A DNA stretch of 64,000 nucleotides. Origin: Bacteroidales bacterium (GTDB lineage Bacteria > Bacteroidota > Bacteroidia > Bacteroidales > VadinHA17). This document shows positions 49,301 to 58,088 of the stretch, piece by piece. The notes beneath the pieces are model-generated. The model saw only the letters and a program-made list of their open reading frames with translations. It was not told where the DNA came from and made no database searches. A program made the position numbers and the translations under genes. The DNA lies in assembly GCA_029932855.1 (NCBI GenBank), contig JAOZPG010000001.1:147404-211403 (forward strand). The letters are read 5' to 3'. The stretch's first letter is position 1; each line of letters opens with the position of its first letter.

Positions 49301-50056
49301 TTTGCAGAAGGGAAAGAACTGCTTAAGAAAATCATAAAGAAAAAGATCATAAGAGTAGAAGCGGTAACGGGTATTTTCCCGGCAAACTCCGAGGGGGATG
49401 ATATTGTTCTTTATACCGGGGAGGACAGAAAAAATGAATTTGCAAGGTTGCCCCAGTTAAGGCAGCAGACCGAAAGAGAAGAGGGGAAAGCAAATATTTG
49501 CCTGTCAGACTATATTGCCCCTGCCGGTTCGGGTATAGCAGATTATCATGCATTATTTGCTATAACTGCGGGGCTGGGAATGGAAGAATTTATGAAGAAA
49601 GTGCTTCCTGACGATGATGGATATTGCGAGATAATGCTTAAAGCTTTATGCGACCGTCTTGCTGAGGCTGCTGCCGAATGGTTGCATCTGAAGATCAGGA
49701 AAGAACTGTGGGGATTCGCTGTGGATGAGAAGCTTGATCTAGTTGAATTACTGAGAGCAGATTACCAGGGTATCAGGCCAGCATTTGGTTATCCTGCATG
49801 TCCCGATCATTCTGAGAAGAGAAGGGTATTCGATATTATGGATGTTGAGAAGCGTATAGGGATGAGTTTAACGGAAAGCTATTCGATGTACCCGGTAGCT
49901 TCAGTAAGTGCTCATGTTTTTGCTCATCCTTATTCGGCATATTTCGATGTGGGAAGGATTGAGAAAGACCAGATGACAGATTATGCCGCAAGGAAGAAGA
50001 TGACAATTACGGATATTGAAAAGATACTTAAGCCAAATTTAAATTATAATAGCTGA
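46385..50056 (+). CDS. metH: Cobalamin-dependent methionine synthase, full length
   Basis: A 1223-residue enzyme that transfers the methyl group of 5-methyltetrahydrofolate to homocysteine through cobalamin. Modules in order: homocysteine domain (about 1-325; VLDGAMGTLIQ, zinc Cys in GLNCSMG near 242 and GGCCGTTPEH near 305), pterin domain (about 350-610; INIGERTNVAGSRKF), cap (about 640-735), cobalamin domain (DVHDIGKN, ligand His near 757) and reactivation domain (about 890-1223; RPAFGYPACPDH). All modules are complete. It follows hom by a 1-nt overlap and precedes metF by 8 nt, so methyl-folate supply and use are co-expressed under SAM control. Confidence 0.97.
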   Translation: MKKDINKEIRERVLVLDGAMGTLIQAYGLTEEDFRGDEFRDHSYELKGNNDLLSISKPELIRSIHDSYLEAGADIIETNSFNSNRISLKDYHLEHIAYRLNKAAAKIARQSVDDYMKNNPAEAKYVAGSMGPTSKTASISPRVEEPGYREVDFNDLKEAYGEQAAGLIDGGVDILLLETVFDTLNAKAGLYAIREEMDKRNLDLPVMISGTLSDSSGRTLSGQTLEAFLNSVSTLNVFSVGLNCSMGAKELKPYVKQISRLSGLPVSVHPNAGLPNQFGEYDESPEDMSVYIKDFLDNRQVNIIGGCCGTTPEHIKKFSVLARKAKPREVKKVNKDLRLSGLESLVHFPGSNFINIGERTNVAGSRKFARLIREKDYEQAMHIARQQVENGAQIIDVNLDDPMLDAKEEMVKFLSMIASDPEVARVPVMIDSSKWEVLEAGLQCLQGKGIVNSISLKEGEEEFIKRAKIIMNYGAAAVIMAFDEQGQATDIKRRIEITSRAYRLLTEAGFPPEDIIFDPNVLTVATGMEEHDNYALGFIEATRWIKKNLKYVRVSGGISNLSFSYRGNNTVREAMHAVFLYHSIKAGLDMAIVNAGNLPVYDDIPKPLLTMVEDVVLNRRSDATERLTEYAQGLSQQDTNKEKKQEEWRAFPLEKRIEYSLLKGNHDYIEEDMKEAVEKYSSSLEIIEKPLMQGMDIVGDYFGEGKMFLPQVIRSARVMKKAVTFLSPYIEKEKSSAGLPSSAGKVLLATVKGDVHDIGKNIVALVLACNNYEIIDLGVMVSAEEILKEAAAQDVDIIGLSGLITPSLEEMINIAREMNKKGFNIPLLVGGATTSVLHTAVKISKEYNRGVVHVKDASKSVQAISKLLSHKQKKGFLAETEKNYSQLRKSNKTVKRKIISIEQARRNSFKTDWDKYKPVRPAQTGIQEIIVRDLEEISRYIDWTFFFHVWGLKGHFPEILEHPQRGKTAKKIFAEGKELLKKIIKKKIIRVEAVTGIFPANSEGDDIVLYTGEDRKNEFARLPQLRQQTEREEGKANICLSDYIAPAGSGIADYHALFAITAGLGMEEFMKKVLPDDDGYCEIMLKALCDRLAEAAAEWLHLKIRKELWGFAVDEKLDLVELLRADYQGIRPAFGYPACPDHSEKRRVFDIMDVEKRIGMSLTESYSMYPVASVSAHVFAHPYSAYFDVGRIEKDQMTDYAARKKMTITDIEKILKPNLNYNS

Positions 50057-50064
50057 AAAAAATT

Positions 50065-51024
50065 ATGGGTGTTAAAATAATAGATCTTTTAAAAGATACA
50101 GATAAGACATTATTTTCATTTGAACTTCTTCCTCCGCTGAAAGGTCAGGATATTGAGTCAATTTATGAAACCATAGATCCCCTGATGGAGTTCAAGCCTC
50201 CTTATATTAATGTTACATACCATCAGGAAGAGCTTGTTTACAGGAAGGTAAAAGAAAACCTTCTTGAGAGAAAGAGAATATGGAAACGTCCGGGGACAGT
50301 TGCCCTGTCAGCAGCTATTAAATATAAATATAAGGTGGTGGTTGTGCCCCATATAATATGTGGTGGTTTTACCAGGGAGGAAACAGAAAATGCCCTTATT
50401 GATCTTAACTTCCTGGGAATGAATAATGTGCTTGCTGTAAGGGGGGATGCACCGGAGGATACAAAAATCTTTGTTCCCGAAGAGGGGGGACATAAACATG
50501 CTGTAGATATTGTTAAACAGATCATGGACCTGAATAAGGGGATATATCTTGATGAAGAGCTAATACACAAAAGGCCTACTGACTTTTCTGTGGGGGTTGC
50601 CGGCTATCCTGAGAAACATTCCGAATCGCCAAATATGGATTCTGACATACATTTCTTAAAAAAGAAGGTTGATGCGGGTGCAGACTATATTGTTACCCAG
50701 ATGTTTTTCGATAACGTGAAATATTTCAGTTTTGTTGATAAATGCAGGAAAGCGGGAATAAAAGTGCCGATTATTCCCGGGCTTAAGCCCATTTCTGCAT
50801 ATAATCATTTGCAATATTTATCAAAAACCTTTAGTATTGATATACCCGATCCCCTGGTTAGAGAGGTTATTAAATGCAAGGATAATAATCAGGTGAGGGA
50901 AGTTGGGGTGGAATGGGCTGTTCAGCAATCCAGGGAACTAATTAAGGCAGGCGTTCCGGTATTACATTTTTATTCCATGGGAAAGCCTGATAATATTAAG
51001 AAAATTGCTAAACAAATTTTTTAA
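50065..51024 (+). CDS. metF: Methylenetetrahydrofolate reductase
   Basis: A flavoprotein of 319 residues that reduces 5,10-methylene- to 5-methyltetrahydrofolate, the methyl donor for MetH. FSFELLPPLKGQD (active Glu), YINVTYHQEE, VPHIICGGFTREET, NVLAVRGDAP, VGVAGYPEKH and DYIVTQMFFD are family blocks. The length is normal for the bacterial single-domain form. It is the last clear methionine gene of the operon; rnr starts 15 nt after its stop. Confidence 0.95.
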   Translation: MGVKIIDLLKDTDKTLFSFELLPPLKGQDIESIYETIDPLMEFKPPYINVTYHQEELVYRKVKENLLERKRIWKRPGTVALSAAIKYKYKVVVVPHIICGGFTREETENALIDLNFLGMNNVLAVRGDAPEDTKIFVPEEGGHKHAVDIVKQIMDLNKGIYLDEELIHKRPTDFSVGVAGYPEKHSESPNMDSDIHFLKKKVDAGADYIVTQMFFDNVKYFSFVDKCRKAGIKVPIIPGLKPISAYNHLQYLSKTFSIDIPDPLVREVIKCKDNNQVREVGVEWAVQQSRELIKAGVPVLHFYSMGKPDNIKKIAKQIF

Positions 51025-51039
51025 GCAAAAGAGAAACAG

Positions 51040-53199
51040 ATGTCAAAAAAACAAAAAATAAATAAAGGTAGTAGCTACAAGAAAACTGAATTAAAGAAGA
51101 AGATACTTGGCGTTTTTGCTAATAATCCTACAAGGACTTTTAATTATAAACAACTATCAGCAAAGTTGAATATTAAAGATACGGGTACAAGGAGGATGGT
51201 GGTTGCAATGCTGGACGAGCTCAGGGAAAGCGATAATCTCAATGAGCAATACAGGGGAAAATACAAACTTAAAAGAAAAGGCGGTTTTGTAATAGGGACG
51301 ATAGATCTTACTGCATATGGTTCTGCATATGTTATGGTGGATTCTCTAAGTGAAGATATATTTATTGCCCAGGTTAACCTGAACAGGGCTCTGCAGGGAG
51401 ATACGGTTAAGGTATTTCTCTATGCACAAAAGAAAGCCAGGAGACCTGAAGGAGAGGTTGTTGAGGTATTGAAAAGGTCAAAGAAAAGCTTTGTAGGTAT
51501 TATACAGCTAAGCGGGAACTTTGCGTTTGTGCTTTCAGAAAAAAAACGAATGCCCTATGATATTTATATATCACAGGATAAGCTGAAAGGAGCAAAGAAC
51601 GGAGAGAAGGTTATTGTGAAAATATGCGACTGGCCTGAGAATGTTAAGAATCCTTTTGGAGAAGTAGTGGAAGTACTGGGAAAGCCCGGAGAACATGAGG
51701 TGGAAATGCATGCCATACTTGCTGAGTTTGAACTTCCCTACAGATTTCCCAAAGAGATATTGGATGCTGCAAAGAAGATACCTTCAGAGTTCTCAAAAGC
51801 AGAAGTAAACAAAAGACGGGATTTCAGGCAGATCTGCACATTTACCATAGACCCGGAAGATGCAAAAGATTTTGATGATGCACTATCTGTAAAGAAGCTG
51901 CCGGATAATAACTGGGAGGTGGGAGTGCATATTGCAGATGTTACTCATTATATCGAAAAGGATTGCCTGCTCGACAGGGAAGCCTACGAAAGGGCAACAT
52001 CTGTTTACCTGGTTGACAGGGTGGTTCCCATGCTGCCTGAACGTTTATCAAATGATTTGTGTTCTTTACGCCCACATGAAGATAAACTATGTTTTTCGGC
52101 TGTATTTAAGATGGATGAGAATGCACAGGTACTGGACAGGTGGTTTGGCCGGGGCATAATAAATTCAGACAGGCGTTTTACATATGACGAGGCACAGGGA
52201 CTGATCGAAGGAGCTAAGGGAGAATTTAAGGCCGAAGTATTACAGCTACATAAACTTGCACAGGCTCTCAGAAAAAAGCGGTTCGGGAAAGGCTCATTCG
52301 AGTTTGAAAGGACAGAGGTGAAATTCCGCATTGATGAAAAGGGACGCCCTTTGGGTGTTTTTTTCAAGCAGAATAAGGAATCTAACCAACTTGTTGAGGA
52401 GTTTATGTTGCTTGCCAATAAAGAAGTTGCTGAATTATTTGCTACAAAAGGGAAAAGGGGAAACGTTGACCATAAAAAAGCCAGGCCATTTGTTTACAGG
52501 ATACATGATAAGCCTGATCCTGAAAAGCTGGAATCTTTTGCACGTATAGCTTCCCGGTTCGGACACAGAATGACTACTCAGGGGGTTCAGAACATTTCGG
52601 GGGAAATAAACAAGATACTGAAAGATGTACAGGGAAAGAGAGAGCAGAATATTATTGAAACACTTGCTGTCAGATCTATGGCAAAGGCTGTTTATTCACC
52701 TTATAATATAGGGCATTACGGATTGTCATTTAAGTATTATACTCATTTCACTTCTCCTATACGCCGGTATCCGGATATGATGGTTCACAGGATGCTTGCT
52801 GAGAGGATTGATGGCGAAAAATCAATGAGCGAAAAGAAACTGGAAAAAGCATGCCTGCACAGTTCGGATATGGAGAAAAAAGCATCTAATGCCGAAAGAG
52901 CCTCGATAAAATATAAACAAGTTGAATTTCTGGCAGATAAGATAGGTGAACACTTTTCAGGAATAATATCAGGTGTTGCCGAATGGGGGCTCTATATTGA
53001 GATAGATGAGAACAAATGTGAGGGTATGGTGCCTATTCGTGACCTGGATGATGATTATTATGAGTTTGATGAGGATAATTTCAGCTTGAGGGGAAAAAGG
53101 ACCGGTAAACAATACCAGTTGGGAGATTCTGTAAATATTGAAATAGCCAGGGCCAACCTGGCAAAAAAACAGCTTGATCTGTTTATTGTGGAATTATGA
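51040..53199 (+). CDS. rnr: Ribonuclease R
   Basis: A 3'-5' exoribonuclease of 719 residues that degrades structured RNA. N-terminal winged-helix (about 25-85), two cold-shock-like domains, the RNB catalytic domain with TIDPEDAKDFDDALSV (metal-binding Asp cluster near 275-285) and HFTSPIRRYPDMMVHR, and a C-terminal S1 domain (FSGIISGVAEWGLYIEI). The ATG context is good, 15 nt after metF, so it may be transcribed from the riboswitch-controlled promoter unless a promoter lies inside metF. Confidence 0.95.
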   Translation: MSKKQKINKGSSYKKTELKKKILGVFANNPTRTFNYKQLSAKLNIKDTGTRRMVVAMLDELRESDNLNEQYRGKYKLKRKGGFVIGTIDLTAYGSAYVMVDSLSEDIFIAQVNLNRALQGDTVKVFLYAQKKARRPEGEVVEVLKRSKKSFVGIIQLSGNFAFVLSEKKRMPYDIYISQDKLKGAKNGEKVIVKICDWPENVKNPFGEVVEVLGKPGEHEVEMHAILAEFELPYRFPKEILDAAKKIPSEFSKAEVNKRRDFRQICTFTIDPEDAKDFDDALSVKKLPDNNWEVGVHIADVTHYIEKDCLLDREAYERATSVYLVDRVVPMLPERLSNDLCSLRPHEDKLCFSAVFKMDENAQVLDRWFGRGIINSDRRFTYDEAQGLIEGAKGEFKAEVLQLHKLAQALRKKRFGKGSFEFERTEVKFRIDEKGRPLGVFFKQNKESNQLVEEFMLLANKEVAELFATKGKRGNVDHKKARPFVYRIHDKPDPEKLESFARIASRFGHRMTTQGVQNISGEINKILKDVQGKREQNIIETLAVRSMAKAVYSPYNIGHYGLSFKYYTHFTSPIRRYPDMMVHRMLAERIDGEKSMSEKKLEKACLHSSDMEKKASNAERASIKYKQVEFLADKIGEHFSGIISGVAEWGLYIEIDENKCEGMVPIRDLDDDYYEFDEDNFSLRGKRTGKQYQLGDSVNIEIARANLAKKQLDLFIVEL

Positions 53200-53323
53200 A
53201 ACGAACATTAATAAATTTAATCAATTACTTTTAAGCAGATATGGTTTAAATTATTAATGTGAGAGCAAGTGTAACAACCGGAGAGCCTGGTGATGAGCTT
53301 ATGAGCGACTTAATGTTGTGAAT

Positions 53324-53352
53324 AACGGCTTACGCCAGTTTGTGATTTTTTA
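53324..53352 (+). terminator. Possible terminator after rnr
   Basis: The hairpin AACGGC-TTAC-GCC(A)GTT is followed by TGTGATTTTTTAATT. The stem is short and the T run starts five nt later, so termination is uncertain. It lies 125 nt after the rnr stop and 35 nt before the TetR gene. Confidence 0.35.
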
Positions 53353-53385
53353 ATTAATGAACAGTAATTATAAAAATTCAAACGA

Positions 53386-53970
53386 GTGAAAGACAAGAAA
53401 AAAGTCAGAAAGGCAATAATTGAAGTAGCTTCTTCTATCTTCTCAAGATATGGATACCGAAAAACTTCTATGGATGATATTGCCAGGGCTTTTGGAATGG
53501 GTAAGAGCTCATTATATTACTACTTTTCAAGCAAAGAAAACATATTTGAAGCAGTTGTTATTCATGAGGCTGATATTTTAAAGAACTCATTATTCGAGGT
53601 GCTTGGAAAATCACAGGATCCCAGGATAAAACTCAAGAACTACATACTTGTAAGAATGAATAGCTTCAGGAAGCTTTCCAACTATTATAATGCCATATTC
53701 AGTGAGGACCTGTCGCATTTTGAGTTTATTGAGAAAATTCGTGAGAGCTACGACAGGGAAGAGATACAAACAATTGACCGGATACTAAGGGAGGGAGCCA
53801 GGAATAAGACCTTTAAGGTGGAAAATACCGAACTTGCATCTGTAGCTATATGTACAGCCATGAAAGGCCTTGAGATTCCGTTGTTCTGGAAAAACAGGGA
53901 TCAGGGGATGGAGTCGCGATTAAATGATATACTGGATATGTTGTTTTATGGTATAGTGGATAAAAAGTAG
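53386..53970 (+). CDS. TetR-family transcriptional regulator
   Basis: A DNA-binding regulator of 194 residues. Residues 8-55 form the TetR helix-turn-helix: SIFSRYGYRKTSMDDIARAFGMGKSSLYYYF. The C-terminal ligand domain is helical and not recognisable. The start is GTG (53386), the only codon before the HTH. It precedes a DUF2147 gene by 120 nt on the same strand; the controlled genes and ligand are unknown. Confidence 0.88.
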   Translation: MKDKKKVRKAIIEVASSIFSRYGYRKTSMDDIARAFGMGKSSLYYYFSSKENIFEAVVIHEADILKNSLFEVLGKSQDPRIKLKNYILVRMNSFRKLSNYYNAIFSEDLSHFEFIEKIRESYDREEIQTIDRILREGARNKTFKVENTELASVAICTAMKGLEIPLFWKNRDQGMESRLNDILDMLFYGIVDKK

Positions 53971-54092
53971 TTAGAGTTTCATAATTCGTTGAAAAAACTA
54001 TCTTTATATCTCAAATCGATCATGATATTTCATTTTCGAATCTTTTTTTTATAAATTTTTATAACAAAAGCCGAATTAAAAACTAAAAAATT

Positions 54093-54533
54093 ATGAAAGC
54101 ATTAAGTACTATTGTGGGTCTTTTTATTGTCACTCTTGCATTTTCTCAATCTGTTAGCGATAAGGTACTGGGCAAATGGTATACCGATGATAAGGAAACG
54201 ATTATTGAGATCTATAAAAACGGAGGTAAGTATTTTGGAAAGATAGTATGGCTGAAAGAGCCAAATGAAGATGATGGAACCGCAAAGGTTGATGATGATA
54301 ATCCTGATCCCAAACTGCAGAAGAGGCCTATAATGGGTCTTAACCTGTTAAAAGGATTCTCATACGACAGTAAGGATAAGGAATGGAATAACGGAACAAT
54401 TTATGATCCCAAGAACGGCAAGACATACGATTGTTATATGTGGATGGAGAAAGAGGGGGCACTGGAGATAAAAGGCTTTGTTTTGGGAATGCGTTTTATT
54501 GGCCGCACAACTACCTGGACTGCTGTGAAATAA
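54093..54533 (+). CDS. DUF2147 family exported protein
   Basis: A small secreted protein of 146 residues with signal peptide (LSTIVGLFIVTLAFSQ). GKWYTDDKETIIEIYKNGGKYFGKIVW and GMNLLKGF-type plus NGTIYDPKNGKTYDCYMW segments form the lipocalin-like DUF2147 fold. The biochemical role is unknown; relatives may bind small lipids. It stands between the TetR gene and the SusC/SusD pair without a close link. Confidence 0.85.
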   Translation: MKALSTIVGLFIVTLAFSQSVSDKVLGKWYTDDKETIIEIYKNGGKYFGKIVWLKEPNEDDGTAKVDDDNPDPKLQKRPIMGLNLLKGFSYDSKDKEWNNGTIYDPKNGKTYDCYMWMEKEGALEIKGFVLGMRFIGRTTTWTAVK

Positions 54534-54718
54534 AGTCCAGACTTAATATTATTATGGTCCAATCGGATTATTTTTTGTCAAAAAAATATTGTTATTTATA
54601 CATTACTTGAGTAAATTGCTTTTTCACTAAATTAATTGCTTATGGAAAAAACCTAAAACAACGAAAAATCTTAAAACCTATTGTAAAAAATTCATTATTC
54701 TCTAAACATTAAATAACT

Positions 54719-57700
54719 ATGAAAATAAACCTAAAACATTTAAAGGTGCTTTTTCAGGCCTTTTGGCATTCAAAAGCATTTTTAACCAGTAAAATCGCAT
54801 TGTTTTTACTGATTTTCGGAGCTGTTCAGGTGATGGCGCAAGGAGGTGTTGTCACCGGTACGGTTACTGATGAAAACGGTGAATCTTTACCTGGTGCCAC
54901 TATCAGTATTAAAGGGACCAGTCTTGGGACCATCTCTGATCTGGATGGTCATTACACTATTACTACAGATGATCCTGCTGCAATACTTGTGTTTTCGTTT
55001 GTTGGAATGATAACACAGGAAATTACGGTTGGTTCTTCGGTTGAAATTAATGTTACACTGCTTGTAGATAGCGAATCACTTGAAGAAGTTGTGGTGGTTG
55101 GTTATGGCGTTCAGAAGAAAGCAAACCTTACTGGTGCTGTTGCTTCTGTTGACGTTGCCAAGACACTTGAAGCAAAACCTGTGGCTGATGTTGGTAAAAG
55201 CCTGCAGGGTGTTGTATCAGGTGTTACAATTATCTATCCTAATGGTAACCTGAACCAGGAACCAAATATCAAATTAAGGGGTTACGGTTCTGTGAATGGT
55301 AGTAGTAACCCTCTGGTACTTATCGACGGAGTGGAAGGGCTATTGTCTGATGTTAACCCTGAGGCAATTGCTAATATTTCTGTTCTGAAAGATGCTGCTT
55401 CATCTTCAATATACGGAGCCAGGGCTGCCTTTGGTGTTATACTTGTAACTACCAAGGAAGGGCAGGCAGGGAAAACAGTTGTAAATTACTCAAACAATTT
55501 CTCTATTAATAAACCCATGTGGGATATCCAGCATGCACATATGTCCCCCCTGATGGATGCTATTCATGTTGCAAAAGACAGGAATAACGGAGGATCTCCC
55601 TTTGCATTCGGTATGGGTGGTACTGACTGGAGAAATAAGAGTATTGCATGGGAAGAGGAATATGGATACCTGGGAAGCAAGCTGTCGGATGAGACAATGG
55701 TCGAAGGACGCGACTTTGAAGTAATTGGCGGGCAGTTTTATTCATACAGGTCATGGGATGTTTTTGGCCAGATGCTTCAGGATGATGCATTTGCTCAAAC
55801 ACATAACTTATCGGTTAACGGTGGCTCAGAGACAGTGAAATACAGCCTGTCATACGCATATAATGCTAAAGAAGGTGCTTATAAGGTAAACACACAGACT
55901 ATGGATAAGCATAACATAAATCTTAACCTTTCAGCAGACATCTGTGATTGGGCAACGGTGAACTTCCGTTCAATGTATACCAAGAAAACATATGAGGAAC
56001 CATTCAATTACAGGTCCGGTGCTTATGGATACCTTTTCTATGCTACCAGGTGGATATCTAATTTCCCTTATGGCGTTTCTGACGGTACAGTTTATGGTGC
56101 CCCGGAAGGATCCAGCTTTATTGGTCCCATTGGTTTTCTCAGGGAAGCAAACAGGAACCATCTTGAAAGGGAATATTCAAGAAATACTGTTGAAACAATA
56201 TTTGATGTTTTTACAAGGGAAGACCAGGATTTGAATTTTACAGCTAACTTTTCATATTCTCACTGGAATGAGGTAAACCATGAAAAAGGAGGTGCTGTGC
56301 CACTAATAAATTGGTGGAGTCAGGGTAATCCCCCCCAATATGATCCTCTTTATTATTCAACCTCTACTGCCAGGAACCAGACAACATATGAGACCAGGAA
56401 CAATGAGTTGTATACATTCAATGCATTTGCGAACTATACAAATACTTCTTTTGAAGGACATACTATCACCGCTCTGGGTGGTGTAAACATTGAGAAGAAC
56501 GAGTATGGATATATATATTCCAAGAGGCCTTTCCTCTTAGATCCGGGTATGCCTGAGCTTGCACTTGCCACAGGTGATCCTGAGACAAATAATTCAAAAG
56601 CGGACTGGGGTGTTCTTGGTTTCTTTGGAAGGATAAACTATAATTTTAATAATAAGATCCTGCTTGAATTTAATGGAAGGATGGATGGCTCTTCAAGGTT
56701 CCCGGCAGGAGACAGATTTGCTTTCTTCCCTTCAATGTCGGCTGGGTATAAGATCTCTGAGGAAGATTTTGCTTCAGGCCTGGGAAATATTGGGATTAAC
56801 AATCTTAAGTTAAGAGCTTCATGGGGATCGATCGGATACCAGGATGTAGGACAATATGCTTTTATTCCCACAATAAGTGATACAGAGGCTGACTGGATAG
56901 TTGCTTCTGCCCGTGAGAAAACTTTTGGTAATCCGGCAGCTGTTTCCCCGTCACTGACATGGGAGACCATTAAGACTCTTGACTTTGGTCTTGACATGGG
57001 ATTATTTGGCAATAAGATAGAAGTTATCTTTGACTGGTACCAGAGGACCAATGAAGATATGCTTGGACCCGGTTCCCAGCTACCTGTAACTTTTGGGGCT
57101 TCTGTTCCAAGGGTAAATGCAGGTGAAATGCAGACAAGGGGATGGGAATTGACAATTAATGGAAAGCACAGGTTTAGCGATGATTTCAATGTATATGCAA
57201 CTTTTGTGTTATCTGATGCTACTGCCAAGATCACCAAGTGGAGTAACGAATCAGGTATTTTATCAGATTACTATGAAGGCAAAGTGCTTGGAGAGATATG
57301 GGGATTTGAAACAGACAGGCTATTCCAGGCAGAGGATTTTGATGGCACAGGTGCATTATTAGCCGATATTCCTGTTCAGGATCCTAATATGTATTCAGGG
57401 GCATTTAATATTGGCCCCGGAGATGTAAAATATGTGGATCTGAATGGTGACGGATTAATAAATAAAGGTGCATATACCCTGGAAGATCATGGAGACATGA
57501 AAGTAATTGGTAATATAACCCCCAAGTATGAGTACAGTATGAGATTGGGTGCCGGCTTCAAAGGTATTGATTTCAGCGCCCTGTTGCAGGGTGTAGGTAA
57601 GAGAGACTACTGGGCAATGGGTAATGTGGCCCTGGCCAATTACCACTATGATGTATTATATGAACATCAGACAGACTACTGGAGAGAGGATAATACAGAT

Positions 57701-58084
57701 GCCTTTTATCCAAGGCCTTTTGCATCAAACCATGGAAATTATTTTGCAGACCAGAAGAACCTGGGTGTGCTTACCAAATATGGTTATATGCGTATGTATG
57801 GCAGGAACAACTATGTTCCTCAGACAAAATATCTGCAGAATATTGCGTACCTGCGTCTTAAGGAGCTGACTCTGGGATATACTTTACCAGACAATTTAGT
57901 AGAAAGAGTAAAAATTGAAAAAATGAGAGTTTACTTTTCTGCATATAATGTTCTGGAATGGAGTGGGTCATGGATACCTGTAGATCCTGAAACTACTTCC
58001 AATGTAAGTAGCTGGTATGATTTCTATGGTAACAGCATGCCACAGTCAAGAAGTTTTTCAATTGGATTACAAGTAACACTTTAG
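54719..58084 (+). CDS. SusC-like TonB-dependent outer-membrane transporter
   Basis: The larger half of a SusCD glycan-import complex, 1121 residues. A long basic-then-hydrophobic signal region (cleavage near MAQG, residue 41), carboxypeptidase-D-like domain (VTGTVTDENGESLPGAT, about 44-120), TonB box-like EVVVVGYGVQKKANLTGAV, plug with LRGYGSVNGSSNPLVLIDGVEG, and a 22-strand barrel ending in IGLQVTL. It lacks an STN domain, so it is a transporter rather than a signal transducer. SusD follows by 4 nt. The 185-nt upstream region has no exact TAnnTTTG promoter that I can see. Confidence 0.95.
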   Translation: MKINLKHLKVLFQAFWHSKAFLTSKIALFLLIFGAVQVMAQGGVVTGTVTDENGESLPGATISIKGTSLGTISDLDGHYTITTDDPAAILVFSFVGMITQEITVGSSVEINVTLLVDSESLEEVVVVGYGVQKKANLTGAVASVDVAKTLEAKPVADVGKSLQGVVSGVTIIYPNGNLNQEPNIKLRGYGSVNGSSNPLVLIDGVEGLLSDVNPEAIANISVLKDAASSSIYGARAAFGVILVTTKEGQAGKTVVNYSNNFSINKPMWDIQHAHMSPLMDAIHVAKDRNNGGSPFAFGMGGTDWRNKSIAWEEEYGYLGSKLSDETMVEGRDFEVIGGQFYSYRSWDVFGQMLQDDAFAQTHNLSVNGGSETVKYSLSYAYNAKEGAYKVNTQTMDKHNINLNLSADICDWATVNFRSMYTKKTYEEPFNYRSGAYGYLFYATRWISNFPYGVSDGTVYGAPEGSSFIGPIGFLREANRNHLEREYSRNTVETIFDVFTREDQDLNFTANFSYSHWNEVNHEKGGAVPLINWWSQGNPPQYDPLYYSTSTARNQTTYETRNNELYTFNAFANYTNTSFEGHTITALGGVNIEKNEYGYIYSKRPFLLDPGMPELALATGDPETNNSKADWGVLGFFGRINYNFNNKILLEFNGRMDGSSRFPAGDRFAFFPSMSAGYKISEEDFASGLGNIGINNLKLRASWGSIGYQDVGQYAFIPTISDTEADWIVASAREKTFGNPAAVSPSLTWETIKTLDFGLDMGLFGNKIEVIFDWYQRTNEDMLGPGSQLPVTFGASVPRVNAGEMQTRGWELTINGKHRFSDDFNVYATFVLSDATAKITKWSNESGILSDYYEGKVLGEIWGFETDRLFQAEDFDGTGALLADIPVQDPNMYSGAFNIGPGDVKYVDLNGDGLINKGAYTLEDHGDMKVIGNITPKYEYSMRLGAGFKGIDFSALLQGVGKRDYWAMGNVALANYHYDVLYEHQTDYWREDNTDAFYPRPFASNHGNYFADQKNLGVLTKYGYMRMYGRNNYVPQTKYLQNIAYLRLKELTLGYTLPDNLVERVKIEKMRVYFSAYNVLEWSGSWIPVDPETTSNVSSWYDFYGNSMPQSRSFSIGLQVTL

Positions 58085-58088
58085 AATT

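Noticed and set aside
53270-53340. Group II intron domain V or retron remnant
   Set aside because: GGAGAGCC-like text recalls intron 3' ends, but the pairing half of domain V is missing and no reverse transcriptase frame is present.
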